Source: Aphanothece sp. CMT-3BRIN-NPC111
GTDB taxonomy: Bacteria > Cyanobacteriota > Cyanobacteriia > Cyanobacteriales > JAHHGU01
Assembly (NCBI GenBank): GCA_019359765.1
Contig: JAHHGU010000008.1
Location: 87,929 to 142,248, forward strand
DNA length: 54,320 nt
Direction of reading: 5' to 3'
Positions 43,442 through 52,221 of this stretch are shown one piece after another. How positions within the stretch are numbered: the first letter of the stretch is position 1; every line of letters starts with the position of its first letter. The translations under genes and the position numbers were made by a program. The notes under the pieces are model-generated. The model was not told the DNA's origin. It saw only the letters and a list, made by a program, of their open reading frames with translations, and searched no databases.

Positions 43442-46400
43442 CTATCCTAATTCGTCAATCCAGTTTCGTAAGGCGCTGAGTAATTTTGATGAGTCGGGTA
43501 AAAAACCTCTCAGTGGTGGTTCTAGGGTTTCGTTTGTTACCCAGGCAATATGCAGCACATCTGTAAGTTTATTGCAGAAGCTAATAAGTGTTTGATTTAA
43601 CTCGCAGTTATATAGAATCAAAGCTAAGTGCTGCTTTTGCAATTTGTTTCGCAGTTGGAAAAGCGATCGCTCTAGTTGAAAGGCATTGTTGACTTCTGGT
43701 GTATTTTCTGAATTGTCCGGAAATACGGCTTGATAGATGCGGTTGCAGAGTGCTTGTGCGATCGCGCTTTTATCCGTCTCATCTTCTAAGGCGTTAGCAT
43801 CGACGGGAATCGGGTAAGCTTCAGCAGTCGGTTGTAATTGTTTCAATAAACTCTTGAGATCCCTAAATTGATTTTTCAAAGCTTCAACATTGGGATCTAT
43901 CCCATGCCAAGCTTGATAGAATTCTGGATAACTCATGTTTTGAGCGCAGTGCCAGAGAATTTTACCGTACTCTTTAGACTCAAGAGGTTTACAGTTTTGC
44001 AAACCAGCTACTATGGCTGATAATAAACTGCTTGGCAATATTTTCTCAGTTATAGCTTCAGGTGAAAAATGTAGCAATGTTGAAATAGCATTAATATTGC
44101 CAAAGTCAATCTTTCCCAAAACTTCAGCAGCTTCTATCTTCATGTTTAAATTTGGGGTATTTTCTAACAGTTCTTTTAAATAATTAATAACTTTTGAATT
44201 GCTTGTACCCACTTCTTTCAAAACATAAGCTATATTACTAAACCAGAAAAACTCTCCAGACTGAACGCTAGATTTGAGTTTTTCAAGTAAAATGTTAATG
44301 CCAAGCTTGTGGTTTTTATCTAGCATATATTTGATATCGCTAATAATCTGGCGTTCGATTACAGACTCTTGTTTGGGCTGCATAAATTCCAGTAAATTCA
44401 GAATTTTTTCTGGATCATTAGGCTGAATTTTCCATAAGCTCCTGACTGCCCAAAATCTAATTCCCAAACATGAAGTTTCATTTCTCAAATGAGTCAGAGC
44501 CTTGATAACGTCAGCGCTATCAGTCCCAATTTCACCGAGCAACCATGCAGCATAATATTGAGCAACTTCATTACTACAGGTGAGGAGACTAACAAGCCCT
44601 TCAATTGCTGTAGAGTTACCTCGACTAACTTCCCATAGTGCGTCGGCAAACTCATTTGCCTCTAATTCTTCTATTCTAAATGCGTCATCTTCATATTTAG
44701 TTATTGAGAAATCCTTGAAGTTTATTATGTTTATTCTTTCTATAACTGGTTGGCGACTACTACGAAGTTGCTCGATAAAGAATTGGATTGCTTGGGAAGA
44801 TCCGGGGTCAATTTCTAAGAGAGCTTTAGCCGCTTCTTTACGGATAAACTCAGTTGCTCCCTTTTGGAGAAAGCTATTCAGAACATCAGTTAATAGCTTG
44901 ACGACTTGTAGATTACGAGGTGCAATATTCAATAATACTTTTATGGCGCTCCACACTTGTAAATCAGTCGCATTATTGGTTTGTAGCACTTCAATAAAAA
45001 AACTTACAACTTCTAAGTTACCAGGATCGATCTTGTTTAAAGTCAAAGCAGCATTTGAACATAAGCGAGTTCCTAAGCAATCGTTCCAATAATTACGAAT
45101 TATCTCGATCAAAAAGTTAGTTACCTCTTGGTTTCCAGGGCATAACTCTCCTATCAAATCTGCAATTTCCTCCTTTCGATTTAGGTTAAGATCATGCCAC
45201 TGTCGTTCATCAGGTGTAGGTATTAAGGTTTCCGATATTAAACGATTAGAACTAACCTTTATCTGGTCTTTATCGTGTAAACGCTTAATCCAAACATTAT
45301 AACTTTCCCTCAGCCGCGCCACTAATTCATCAATAATTAGCGAATTTACAAACCCAATTCTTTTTATAACATCTATGGCACCGTACCATGAATCACAATG
45401 TCCACATTCATCAGGTCGTTGGTTATCTAGCCAGTACATAAGCATGGAAATAGTGCCGTTGTTATTAGAATCGAGCAATGCTAAATGTTCAACCATTTCC
45501 ATACACTTGTATTCATCAAAATAACTAGCTTGTGTCTCCATAAAACGCCATAATATATTGCTACCAAAATATTTTTGTGTTTCCAGTAATGCTTTTTTAG
45601 CCGCAGTTGAAATATAATATTGAAATCGATACCATTTTTTTTCTTCTTCATTAAAGTAACCAAAACTTAGCTGAACCAGTTGTTCGATAACTTGAGGAGC
45701 ATTACTATAACCTTTAAATTCAGCAGTTCCTGCTCCTGCGATAAAAAGAGCTTGGAATTTATACAAATTTTCGTCACTATCAAAAGTAGTCAAAGCTTGC
45801 ATACACTCATTTTTTTGAGGTGTTGAGACGTTTTCTTGTCCTAGCCACAGCAAAAATACCTCTTTCCACTGCGGTTCAAAAATCCGATAAGTTCCTCGTG
45901 CAGGATTATAGGGAAGGTGGTTTAAGAAATAGTGCCAATCATTGATCGCTAATGCAGCAAAATATTCTTGAAACGTAGGATGGAAGAAAGCATAAACCGC
46001 TTCATCCGTTTTCGCATCTCGATCGACTAAGTTCAGCCAGCCAATATCGCAAGCTAGTTTAAACAGCCTTTCTCCCATTTCTTCACGCGCCAAACTTTCC
46101 TTGAGTCGAAATCTCGCCTTGCTGTCAATTCCGGCTAAGGCTAATTTGCCTAAAGCTTGGTTTAATTCTGCCTGAGTTGAGTTATCAACCGGATGAATAG
46201 TTTGTTTCCACTCATAGAAGTAGCGGGTAAATAGCTGGTAAAGTCCTGCTTTGGTTTCCGGTAACTCCGCCTGTTCATTGCGGTAAAAAACCTGACTTAA
46301 CAAAACTAACCTGAGCGGATGTTTGACTAATTCGCGGATGCGCTCTCGTCCAGATTCTTTTAGCTTCGCTTGCAGTTGTTCGCCGCGCTGTATGTTTTCA

Positions 46401-47422
46401 GCACAGGTAAACCATTGCTGAATAAAATCGTTGATTTGTTCTGGTTGAAATTGTTGAGTGCGATAGGTATCAAAATTGGTGAGGGCGTTGTTAATACTGG
46501 CATCCCAAACATTGAGCCGACAAGTTAGCACAATTCGCGCTTGTGCTACCCAGTCTGTCAGTTGTTGCTGAATGGTAGCTAATGTCTGCGCGGGTGAGTC
46601 TAAACCCATCTCATCAACGCCATCTAACAGCAGCCACACTCCACCTTGGCGGAAGCGTTTTTGTAGAGATGTTTTATATAACGTCTCTACATTATCCATT
46701 TCGGGGTTAACTAATGCTAATGCTTCAGGTAGCCAGGTTTTGACTAAGTAATCCTCTAGGGTTCTTCCTTGTAAGCTGGCGAGAGGGATACAGATGGGGA
46801 AGTCTTGAGTGTCTGACTGGATGAAAGAAGCGATCTTCTGTAAGTAAGTAGTTTTACCCGCCCCCGGTTCGCCAATAATGGCAATATTCTTATTTTCGCT
46901 GGCTTGGCTGTTTGCGATCGCCTTTTGCAGAAATTCGTCATGCTGATAGGTTTTAGCGATCGCATCCCTATCTAACTCATAGACTCGATCTTGTTCAACA
47001 TCCCCACCCCGGCGTTGCTGCTTGTCTCGCTTTACTAACCCCAGCGGTACGTGAACGTTAACTTCAAACCCCATCTCAGTTGCTTGCCGTCGGAGTCGCT
47101 GTTTTTCCTGCTGATCCTTCAGCATCGCGCCACAAACTCTGCGCCAGTCAATGTTTATTTCATCCGCTGTAACGGGTAAGGCTGGATATAATTCGCTGTG
47201 TTCCACAAGATCGGTAAGTTGTAAATCTAGACTTGTGGCGATCGCGCTAATACTATCTTTATCTTTCCTCTCTCCTCGCAATGCAGCATTAACAGTATCA
47301 ATACTTAATCCCGTAACCTCTGCTAGCTTTTCATGGCTATACCGTTTTTCCTGCATTTTTTGTGTAATCAGGGTTAGCCCTTCTGGTTTAATGTGTAAGC
47401 CGCGTTTACGCTTTTGACTCAT
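43442..47422 (-). CDS. HTH-NACHT-HEAT protein, bacterial NLR-like putative antiphage sensor
   Basis: The 1326-residue protein has an N-terminal XRE-like helix-turn-helix (about 14-75: MQEKRYSHEKLAEVTGLSI, then NAALRGERKDKDSISAIA). The linker VHVPLGLVKRDKQQRR is typical of cyanobacterial NACHT proteins. The NACHT ATPase follows with Walker A GEPGAGKTTYL (184-194) and Walker B WLLLDGVDEM (263-272). The helical NACHT tail includes FFHPTFQEYFAALA (about 485). HEAT-like repeats occupy roughly residues 690-1150 (repeated LLNIAPRNLQVVKLL and IDPGNLEVVSFF type units). A small alpha/beta C-terminal domain lies at about 1236-1326 (HLALILYNCELNQTLISFC). Bacterial NACHT proteins with related layouts defend against phages. 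No separate effector gene is obvious; the effector could be the C-terminal domain, the HTH, or a neighbour. Confidence 0.9.
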   Translation of the reverse strand: MSQKRKRGLHIKPEGLTLITQKMQEKRYSHEKLAEVTGLSIDTVNAALRGERKDKDSISAIATSLDLQLTDLVEHSELYPALPVTADEINIDWRRVCGAMLKDQQEKQRLRRQATEMGFEVNVHVPLGLVKRDKQQRRGGDVEQDRVYELDRDAIAKTYQHDEFLQKAIANSQASENKNIAIIGEPGAGKTTYLQKIASFIQSDTQDFPICIPLASLQGRTLEDYLVKTWLPEALALVNPEMDNVETLYKTSLQKRFRQGGVWLLLDGVDEMGLDSPAQTLATIQQQLTDWVAQARIVLTCRLNVWDASINNALTNFDTYRTQQFQPEQINDFIQQWFTCAENIQRGEQLQAKLKESGRERIRELVKHPLRLVLLSQVFYRNEQAELPETKAGLYQLFTRYFYEWKQTIHPVDNSTQAELNQALGKLALAGIDSKARFRLKESLAREEMGERLFKLACDIGWLNLVDRDAKTDEAVYAFFHPTFQEYFAALAINDWHYFLNHLPYNPARGTYRIFEPQWKEVFLLWLGQENVSTPQKNECMQALTTFDSDENLYKFQALFIAGAGTAEFKGYSNAPQVIEQLVQLSFGYFNEEEKKWYRFQYYISTAAKKALLETQKYFGSNILWRFMETQASYFDEYKCMEMVEHLALLDSNNNGTISMLMYWLDNQRPDECGHCDSWYGAIDVIKRIGFVNSLIIDELVARLRESYNVWIKRLHDKDQIKVSSNRLISETLIPTPDERQWHDLNLNRKEEIADLIGELCPGNQEVTNFLIEIIRNYWNDCLGTRLCSNAALTLNKIDPGNLEVVSFFIEVLQTNNATDLQVWSAIKVLLNIAPRNLQVVKLLTDVLNSFLQKGATEFIRKEAAKALLEIDPGSSQAIQFFIEQLRSSRQPVIERINIINFKDFSITKYEDDAFRIEELEANEFADALWEVSRGNSTAIEGLVSLLTCSNEVAQYYAAWLLGEIGTDSADVIKALTHLRNETSCLGIRFWAVRSLWKIQPNDPEKILNLLEFMQPKQESVIERQIISDIKYMLDKNHKLGINILLEKLKSSVQSGEFFWFSNIAYVLKEVGTSNSKVINYLKELLENTPNLNMKIEAAEVLGKIDFGNINAISTLLHFSPEAITEKILPSSLLSAIVAGLQNCKPLESKEYGKILWHCAQNMSYPEFYQAWHGIDPNVEALKNQFRDLKSLLKQLQPTAEAYPIPVDANALEDETDKSAIAQALCNRIYQAVFPDNSENTPEVNNAFQLERSLFQLRNKLQKQHLALILYNCELNQTLISFCNKLTDVLHIAWVTNETLEPPLRGFLPDSSKLLSALRNWIDELG

Positions 47423-47589
47423 ATGTAGTAAATAGCTTAATTTCGACTATCAACACCTTAAGCAAATCTCAGTAGTTGTGCAAGTGAAGATAAAGGAAGT
47501 TAACGGAGTTAATATCTTCCTTTACTATCCCTGTACCTTGCTAGTTAATCTCGATAGTCTCAAATAACTGAGGTGAGACACAAAGCTTT

Positions 47590-47943
47590 ATGGATGCCAA
47601 AAAACAGATCGGGCTATTAGTCGAAAGCGATGCTAACAAGCAGAAAATCGGTACTATAAGCATCGCAACTAGAAATAAAGACACGAATCACGTACAGCGC
47701 CGCCAGCAGCAACGCGCAATTAACAACGCGATGATTCAAGTTGCCCTGATGTATGGGCGCAAACGATTCAATAAAGGGGCGATGATTTTTACCTTGTGCG
47801 ATCGCACCTTGCACCAAACCCCTTACGCTAAATTTACTGATGTCTTGAGGGGTCTAACTGTTGTCTGTCAGCAAGCCCCTTCCCACCCTAAAATTATTAC
47901 AACCTATTGGCACAAAGAAATTAAACGTAGAGTTCGCAAATAG
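47590..47943 (+). CDS. Small DUF4258-like protein
   Basis: The 117-residue basic protein contains HVQRRQQQRAINNAMIQVALMYG, then RKRFNKGAMIF and KIITTYWH at the end. The pattern of an N-terminal His with Arg pairs, a helix, two to three strands and a C-terminal ITxYxH-like motif resembles DUF4258 proteins, which have a toxin-like small fold. It is divergent from the NACHT gene, 167 bases away, and followed by a terminator. A toxin role is only a possibility; no partner gene lies beside it. Confidence 0.65.
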   Translation: MDAKKQIGLLVESDANKQKIGTISIATRNKDTNHVQRRQQQRAINNAMIQVALMYGRKRFNKGAMIFTLCDRTLHQTPYAKFTDVLRGLTVVCQQAPSHPKIITTYWHKEIKRRVRK

Positions 47944-47970
47944 ATTCGACCCTTTATTTTTAAATTTATT

Positions 47971-48021
47971 AGCCCGCGTAGGCGGGCTTTGTTCGTATAG
48001 CCCCAGCCTTTAGGCTGAGGG
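47971..48021. terminator. Two stem-loops between the DUF4258-like gene and dnaN
   Basis: AGCCCGC / GCGGGCT with loop GTAG (47971-47988) followed by TTGTTCG is a Rho-independent terminator for the small gene. CCCCAGCC / GGCTGAGGG (48001-48021) with a TTTA loop sits 15 bases past the dnaN stop and likely ends that convergent transcript. Confidence 0.8.
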
Positions 48022-48035
48022 CATCACAGGGCTGT

Positions 48036-49193
48036 TCACCCCCTAATTTGCACAGGCATTACCAAGTAAGTCATCTTTAAGCCACCCAGAGGCGTCAAAA
48101 TCACTGGGCTAGTTGCTGCATTCAACTGCATTTGGATTTCCGAAGCTGGAAGAGCCTTTAACCCATCCATGAGATATTTCACATTAAAGGCAAGTTCTAT
48201 ATCACTTCCAGAAATTTGCGCTGACATCGACTCCCGTCCACTGCCAATATCTTGGCTTTCCACAGATAAATATATCTGCTCGTTTAAGCTATCTATGCTG
48301 CACTTGACAAGATGATTTTTCTGATCTGTTAGTACAGCAATCCGCTCTAAGGCGCTTAATAACTGTCGCCTATCCAGTGTCACTTGTCGCTCGAATTGGT
48401 GCGGAATTAGCTGGCGATAGTTAGGATACTGCCCTTCCAGTGTTCGACTGGTTAGCCGTTGATCTGCTAACTCAAATACTACCTGCCCTTGGTCAATATA
48501 GAGGCTTACTGACTCAGCGGATTGGCGCATTCCCACCATTCGTTCCAGTTCTCGCAGCGCCCTAGCTGGAACTGTTACCTCAAATTCTTCTATGTCCCTC
48601 GTGGGCTGCTCTTGTTCTTCGTTGTCTGCATCTTGGTGAGCTGTTTCGACAACAGCTAAACGGTGTCCGTCAGTAGCAGCAAATTCTAGACTATCTTGTT
48701 TAACTGTGAGATGAACCCCTGTCAATACCTGCTTTGTTTCGTCAGGGCTAGTAGCAAACAAAGAAGCGCGCAATCCTTCCATAAGCGCAGCTGTTGGGAG
48801 ATGGGTGGCTTCACGATTCTCAATAACAGGCAGTTCTGGAAATTCTTCCGTTCCCATACCTCTAACTTGGTAGCGTCCTGAGGCGGAACGTAGGGTACAC
48901 ATTGCTTCCCCTGCTTCATCATCCAGAGTAATTTCTCCACCTGGTAGACGAGATACGATATCGTTTAACAGCTTGGCGGGTAAGGTGAGATGACCTGACT
49001 CTTCTACTTGTGCCGCAAAACTTGTCTGAATGCCAAGGCTGAGATCGAACGCTGTCAAACTGACTTGCTGCGTCTGTTTGTTCGCTTCTAGCTTGACGTT
49101 TGCTAAGACAGGATGAGTCGGGCGAGATGGCACTGCTCGACTAACTAGCGATAAATTGGTATTTAGCTCACTTTGGGTGCAAACCAGTTTCAT
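48036..49193 (-). CDS. dnaN: DNA polymerase III beta subunit (sliding clamp)
   Basis: The clamp ring holds polymerase III on DNA. The 385-residue chain has three clamp domains with the typical start MKLVCTQSELNTNLSLVSRAV, FAATDGHRLAVVE in the middle, the segment ELERMVGMRQSAESVSLYID, and the C-terminal peptide-binding end LGGLKMTYLVMPVQI. I chose the ATG at 49193 (protein MKLVCTQ) because it is the family start; the open frame continues six codons upstream. It follows dnaA on the same strand after about 420 bp, the classical dnaA-dnaN order. Confidence 0.96.
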   Translation of the reverse strand: MKLVCTQSELNTNLSLVSRAVPSRPTHPVLANVKLEANKQTQQVSLTAFDLSLGIQTSFAAQVEESGHLTLPAKLLNDIVSRLPGGEITLDDEAGEAMCTLRSASGRYQVRGMGTEEFPELPVIENREATHLPTAALMEGLRASLFATSPDETKQVLTGVHLTVKQDSLEFAATDGHRLAVVETAHQDADNEEQEQPTRDIEEFEVTVPARALRELERMVGMRQSAESVSLYIDQGQVVFELADQRLTSRTLEGQYPNYRQLIPHQFERQVTLDRRQLLSALERIAVLTDQKNHLVKCSIDSLNEQIYLSVESQDIGSGRESMSAQISGSDIELAFNVKYLMDGLKALPASEIQMQLNAATSPVILTPLGGLKMTYLVMPVQIRG

Positions 49194-49391
49194 GGTGCGA
49201 TTTATTGACACAACTATAGCTACAAGCTTGCTAATTGTAGCAGAGAGAAAGGCTCTTATCAGCTACCGAAAGCTAGTTAATATAATTTATTTAAAACCTA
49301 TTAGGTGCTATAAGAAATATGTAGGAAATCAGTACGCTATTTGTTGATCTGAATTTCAATATAAACAAAATATGAAAAGTTGCACTCTTTA

Positions 49392-49441
49392 TAATTAAGT
49401 TAACTTAATTAAGTTAAAGATAAAGGTATGTTGGGTTGAGG
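49392..49441. repeat. AT-rich dispersed repeat, copy 2
   Basis: TTAAGTTAACTTAATTAAGT is strongly palindromic and continues into GTTGGGTTGAGG. Its first copy is at 23657-23708. It lies in the middle of the dnaA-dnaN spacer. Confidence 0.5.
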
Positions 49442-49510
49442 CACAAAACTAAATATTTGTAAACGTCTGATAGGTTTTGCTGGTAGGCTACCCATTTTAC
49501 AAAGAATTAG

Positions 49511-49537
49511 TTACCTATACTTAATAAGTATAGGTAA
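49511..49537. promoter_or_regulatory. Near-perfect 27-bp palindrome in the dnaA-dnaN spacer
   Basis: TTACCTATACTTA and TAAGTATAGGTAA are perfect reverse complements with one central base. It lies 80 bases past the dnaA stop. With an AT-rich stem and no T-run it is not a typical terminator; it could bind a dimeric protein. The surrounding 49194-49616 spacer shows no cluster of DnaA boxes (TTTTCCACA type), so an origin cannot be claimed. Confidence 0.45.
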
Positions 49538-49616
49538 TTTTAAGTACCGCTTATATTGTGAAGAAAAGGGCTAGATATTAGGCTACTTAAACGCACCTTT
49601 GGAAAAGGTTTCAGGA

Positions 49617-50993
49617 TTAATTTTTGGTTCGGCTGGCAAAGTTGATGCGATCGCTCAACTGACGCAGCGTATTAGCCACATCAGAGTCACTCTTCCGTAA
49701 TTGAGCAATTTTATCGCAACTGTACATCACTGTTGTGTGGTCTTTGCCGCCAAACTCCTCTCCGATTCTCGGTAAACTAAGATCCGTGTGCTGCCGCATC
49801 AAGTACATCCCGATTTGCCGCGCCCAGCTGATCTCACGGCGTCGAGAATTGCCTTTTAAATCCTCAATAGCAATATTAAAGGCATCTGTTAAGGTTGTTA
49901 GAACTGCTTCTGGAGAGGTCTGCACTTTTTCAGTTGGTGGGTTTAAAATGGGTGCTATATTCTCTACGGTCATGGACAAACCCGAAATCGAAATATAAGC
50001 CACTGTACGGATTAATGCTCCCTCTAATTCCCGAATATTTGAGGTATAGTTAGAAGCAATGTATTCAATCACTGCGCGTGGTAGGCGCATATTTTCGTAC
50101 TCTGCTTTTTTTTGCAAAATTGCCATCCGTGTTTCCAAATCTGGCTTCTGAATATCGGCAATCAAACCCATAGAAAAGCGAGAACAGAGGCGCTCTTGCA
50201 AACTGCTAATCTGGTTAGGAGGGCGGTCTGAAGCCAGTACTACTTGCTTACCAGATTCGTGCAATGTATTAAAAGTATGAAAAAATTCTTCCTGTGTGTA
50301 TTCCTTGCCTTCAATAAATTGAATGTCATCTACTAACAGCACATCAGCCGCCCTGTAGTGTTCTCTAAAACTCTGCATACTATCTTTGCGAATTGCTGCA
50401 ATTAAGTCATTGGTAAACTGTTCTGTGGAAACATAAAATATTTTAGAGTTAGGAGATATCTCCAAACGATAATGACCAATCGCCTGCATTAAGTGAGTTT
50501 TTCCTAAGCCGACACCTCCACACAGAAATAGGGGATTAAACTCCCGCCCAGGAGATTCAGCCACTGCCAGAGATGCAGCGTGAGCCATACGATTATTAGA
50601 GCCAACAACAAAACGTGAAAACACGTACTTGGGATTTAACTCTGTTTGCCGAGGGGGGTGAGTGTGCGTATTTTCGGCAATATTAGTTTCAATAGGGGGT
50701 GACCAGGATACTTCTGCATCAGGAGTGGCAAAGGTATCATTCCCTTGAGCCACTGTGATCTGAATTTCTACCTGATGACCCAAAATATCTTGCACCACAT
50801 CAGCAATAGTTTTGATGTAGTACTTTTGTAACCAATTTCGAGCAAAGGGGTTGGGGGTGCAAATCACCAAGCAGTGATTTTCCAGTTTTTGGACGCTGGC
50901 CGTCTTGATCCAGGTTTCAAAGGTGGGGCGGCTCAGTTGTAGCTGTAGACGCTCTAGTACCTGGCTCCAGAGCTGTTCGACGGAAATGTCCAC
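49617..50993 (-). CDS. dnaA: Chromosomal replication initiator DnaA
   Basis: DnaA opens the replication origin. The 458-residue protein has the N-terminal helicase-loading domain (1-80, ending [12 protein letters not shown]), a linker (about 90-125), and the AAA+ domain with Walker [11 protein letters not shown] (about 160-169), Walker [10 protein letters not shown], and sensor motifs. The C-terminal DNA-binding domain carries the signature [15 protein letters not shown]. The start is GTG 50993 with GAGGTGA just upstream. It is divergent from def (121 bp between) and precedes dnaN. Confidence 0.96.
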   Translation of the reverse strand: MDISVEQLWSQVLERLQLQLSRPTFETWIKTASVQKLENHCLVICTPNPFARNWLQKYYIKTIADVVQDILGHQVEIQITVAQGNDTFATPDAEVSWSPPIETNIAENTHTHPPRQTELNPKYVFSRFVVGSNNRMAHAASLAVAESPGREFNPLFLCGGVGLGKTHLMQAIGHYRLEISPNSKIFYVSTEQFTNDLIAAIRKDSMQSFREHYRAADVLLVDDIQFIEGKEYTQEEFFHTFNTLHESGKQVVLASDRPPNQISSLQERLCSRFSMGLIADIQKPDLETRMAILQKKAEYENMRLPRAVIEYIASNYTSNIRELEGALIRTVAYISISGLSMTVENIAPILNPPTEKVQTSPEAVLTTLTDAFNIAIEDLKGNSRRREISWARQIGMYLMRQHTDLSLPRIGEEFGGKDHTTVMYSCDKIAQLRKSDSDVANTLRQLSDRINFASRTKN

Positions 50994-51114
50994 GACTCAC
51001 CTCAACTGCTAAGTTTAATTTTCTCCATGCCTAAAGAGCAGAATAGTATTATCTACTAGTAGCGATCGCGCTTATGGAAACTTTAGCGATCGCCCTTTTC
51101 AACCACGCATAGCC

Positions 51115-51648
51115 ATGACTGAAATCCTGCAAATCTCTCAACTAGGCAATCCCAGCCTACGGCAACAAGCCAAGCCCATTGATAATGTTCGCGATGAACG
51201 TATCCAAAAGCTGGTTGACGCTCTAATAGCAACAGCAGCATCTGCGAATGGTGTCGGGATTGCCGCACCGCAGGTAGCCGAATCCTACCGTTTGTTTATT
51301 GTGGCATCCCGTCCCAACCTTAGGTATCCCAACGCCCCAATAATGGAACCGACTGCCATGCTCAATCCCAGAATTATTGCTCACTCAACTGAGATGGTAA
51401 AAGGCTGGGAAGGTTGTCTGAGTGTTCCAGGGATTAGAGGGTTAGTTCCCAGGTATCAAGCGATTGAGGTGGAATATACCAGTCGGGATGGTCAGCTGCA
51501 TCGCCAAGAGTTAACTGATTTTGTAGCTAGGATATTTCAGCACGAATATGACCACCTTGATGGCATCGTCTTTTTAGATCGGGTGGAGAGTACACAGGAA
51601 ATGATTACAGAGCAAGAGTATCAACACCGGGTTATCGGTCAGCTTTAA
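51115..51648 (+). CDS. def: Peptide deformylase
   Basis: This metallo-hydrolase removes the formyl group from nascent proteins. The three active-site motifs are present in the 177 residues: GVGIAAPQV (about 45-53), EGCLSVPG (about 102-109, metal-binding Cys), and QHEYDHLDG (about 143-151, metal-binding His pair and catalytic Glu). The start ATG is preceded by two HIP1 sites in the spacer with dnaA. Confidence 0.96.
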   Translation: MTEILQISQLGNPSLRQQAKPIDNVRDERIQKLVDALIATAASANGVGIAAPQVAESYRLFIVASRPNLRYPNAPIMEPTAMLNPRIIAHSTEMVKGWEGCLSVPGIRGLVPRYQAIEVEYTSRDGQLHRQELTDFVARIFQHEYDHLDGIVFLDRVESTQEMITEQEYQHRVIGQL

Positions 51649-51694
51649 TGTTTAAGCCTTTAAATATCTCAAATTGTCAAACCTGGAGTACATA

Positions 51695-52135
51695 ATGAGT
51701 GCTGACTATCAAGGAAGTGCTACTCCATCTAGGCTTCCCTCTCAAGAAACTGATGCTCCTTGGCTTGACGCTAAAAGAAAGAAAGGCACTTATCCAAGTT
51801 CCACATCAAGAAGTGGTAAATGGTTGATATTTGCGCCAATAGCAGAAATAGATAACTTATGGGCAAACATTAAACAAGCAACAGAGCAAGGACTTTTGGG
51901 AAATAGTGCAAAAGTTTCAACAGCAATGGGCGGGTCGCTTCCAACAGATGCAAATGAGAAAGTTATTTGTGTCTACACATACGATGGGACTAATGAAGAA
52001 GACGTTCGACGAATTCGCCAAAAACTGAGGAAATTAGGTATAACGCGAAAAATACCATATAAGGAAGATGAAGACACCCGAAGCGGAAAGTATCGGGCAT
52101 TAGGGCATCGAAGAATTAGCAAATATTATGAATGA
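51695..52135 (+). CDS. BLES03/DUF1917-family protein (putative phosphothreonine-lyase-like fold)
   Basis: The 146-residue protein has GKWLIFAPIAEIDNLWANI, QGLLGNSAKVST, and VICVYTYDGTNEEDVRRI followed by LRKLGI and IPYKEDEDTRSGKY, matching the small family named after human BLES03 (PF08939, as I recall it). Databases label it putative phosphothreonine lyase, but no activity is established. I chose ATG 51695 (protein MSADYQGS) because GGAG lies six bases upstream; the open frame begins at TTG 51674. It lies 46 bases after def. Confidence 0.75.
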   Translation: MSADYQGSATPSRLPSQETDAPWLDAKRKKGTYPSSTSRSGKWLIFAPIAEIDNLWANIKQATEQGLLGNSAKVSTAMGGSLPTDANEKVICVYTYDGTNEEDVRRIRQKLRKLGITRKIPYKEDEDTRSGKYRALGHRRISKYYE

Positions 52136-52221
52136 AACGCAACTTCGCTTTTATCTTTAACAAAGATAAAAGCTTTCATCAGGTTGTACTTAACCTAAAT
52201 TAGCGATCGCCCTGTGACAAC

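Noticed and set aside
44580..45092. 170-codon plus-strand frame inside the NACHT gene
   Set aside because: It overlaps the HEAT repeats in antisense, and the translation is low-complexity Ser/Leu-rich.
49194..49616. Replication origin in the dnaA-dnaN spacer
   Set aside because: No cluster of DnaA boxes could be found by eye; reported only as a question.
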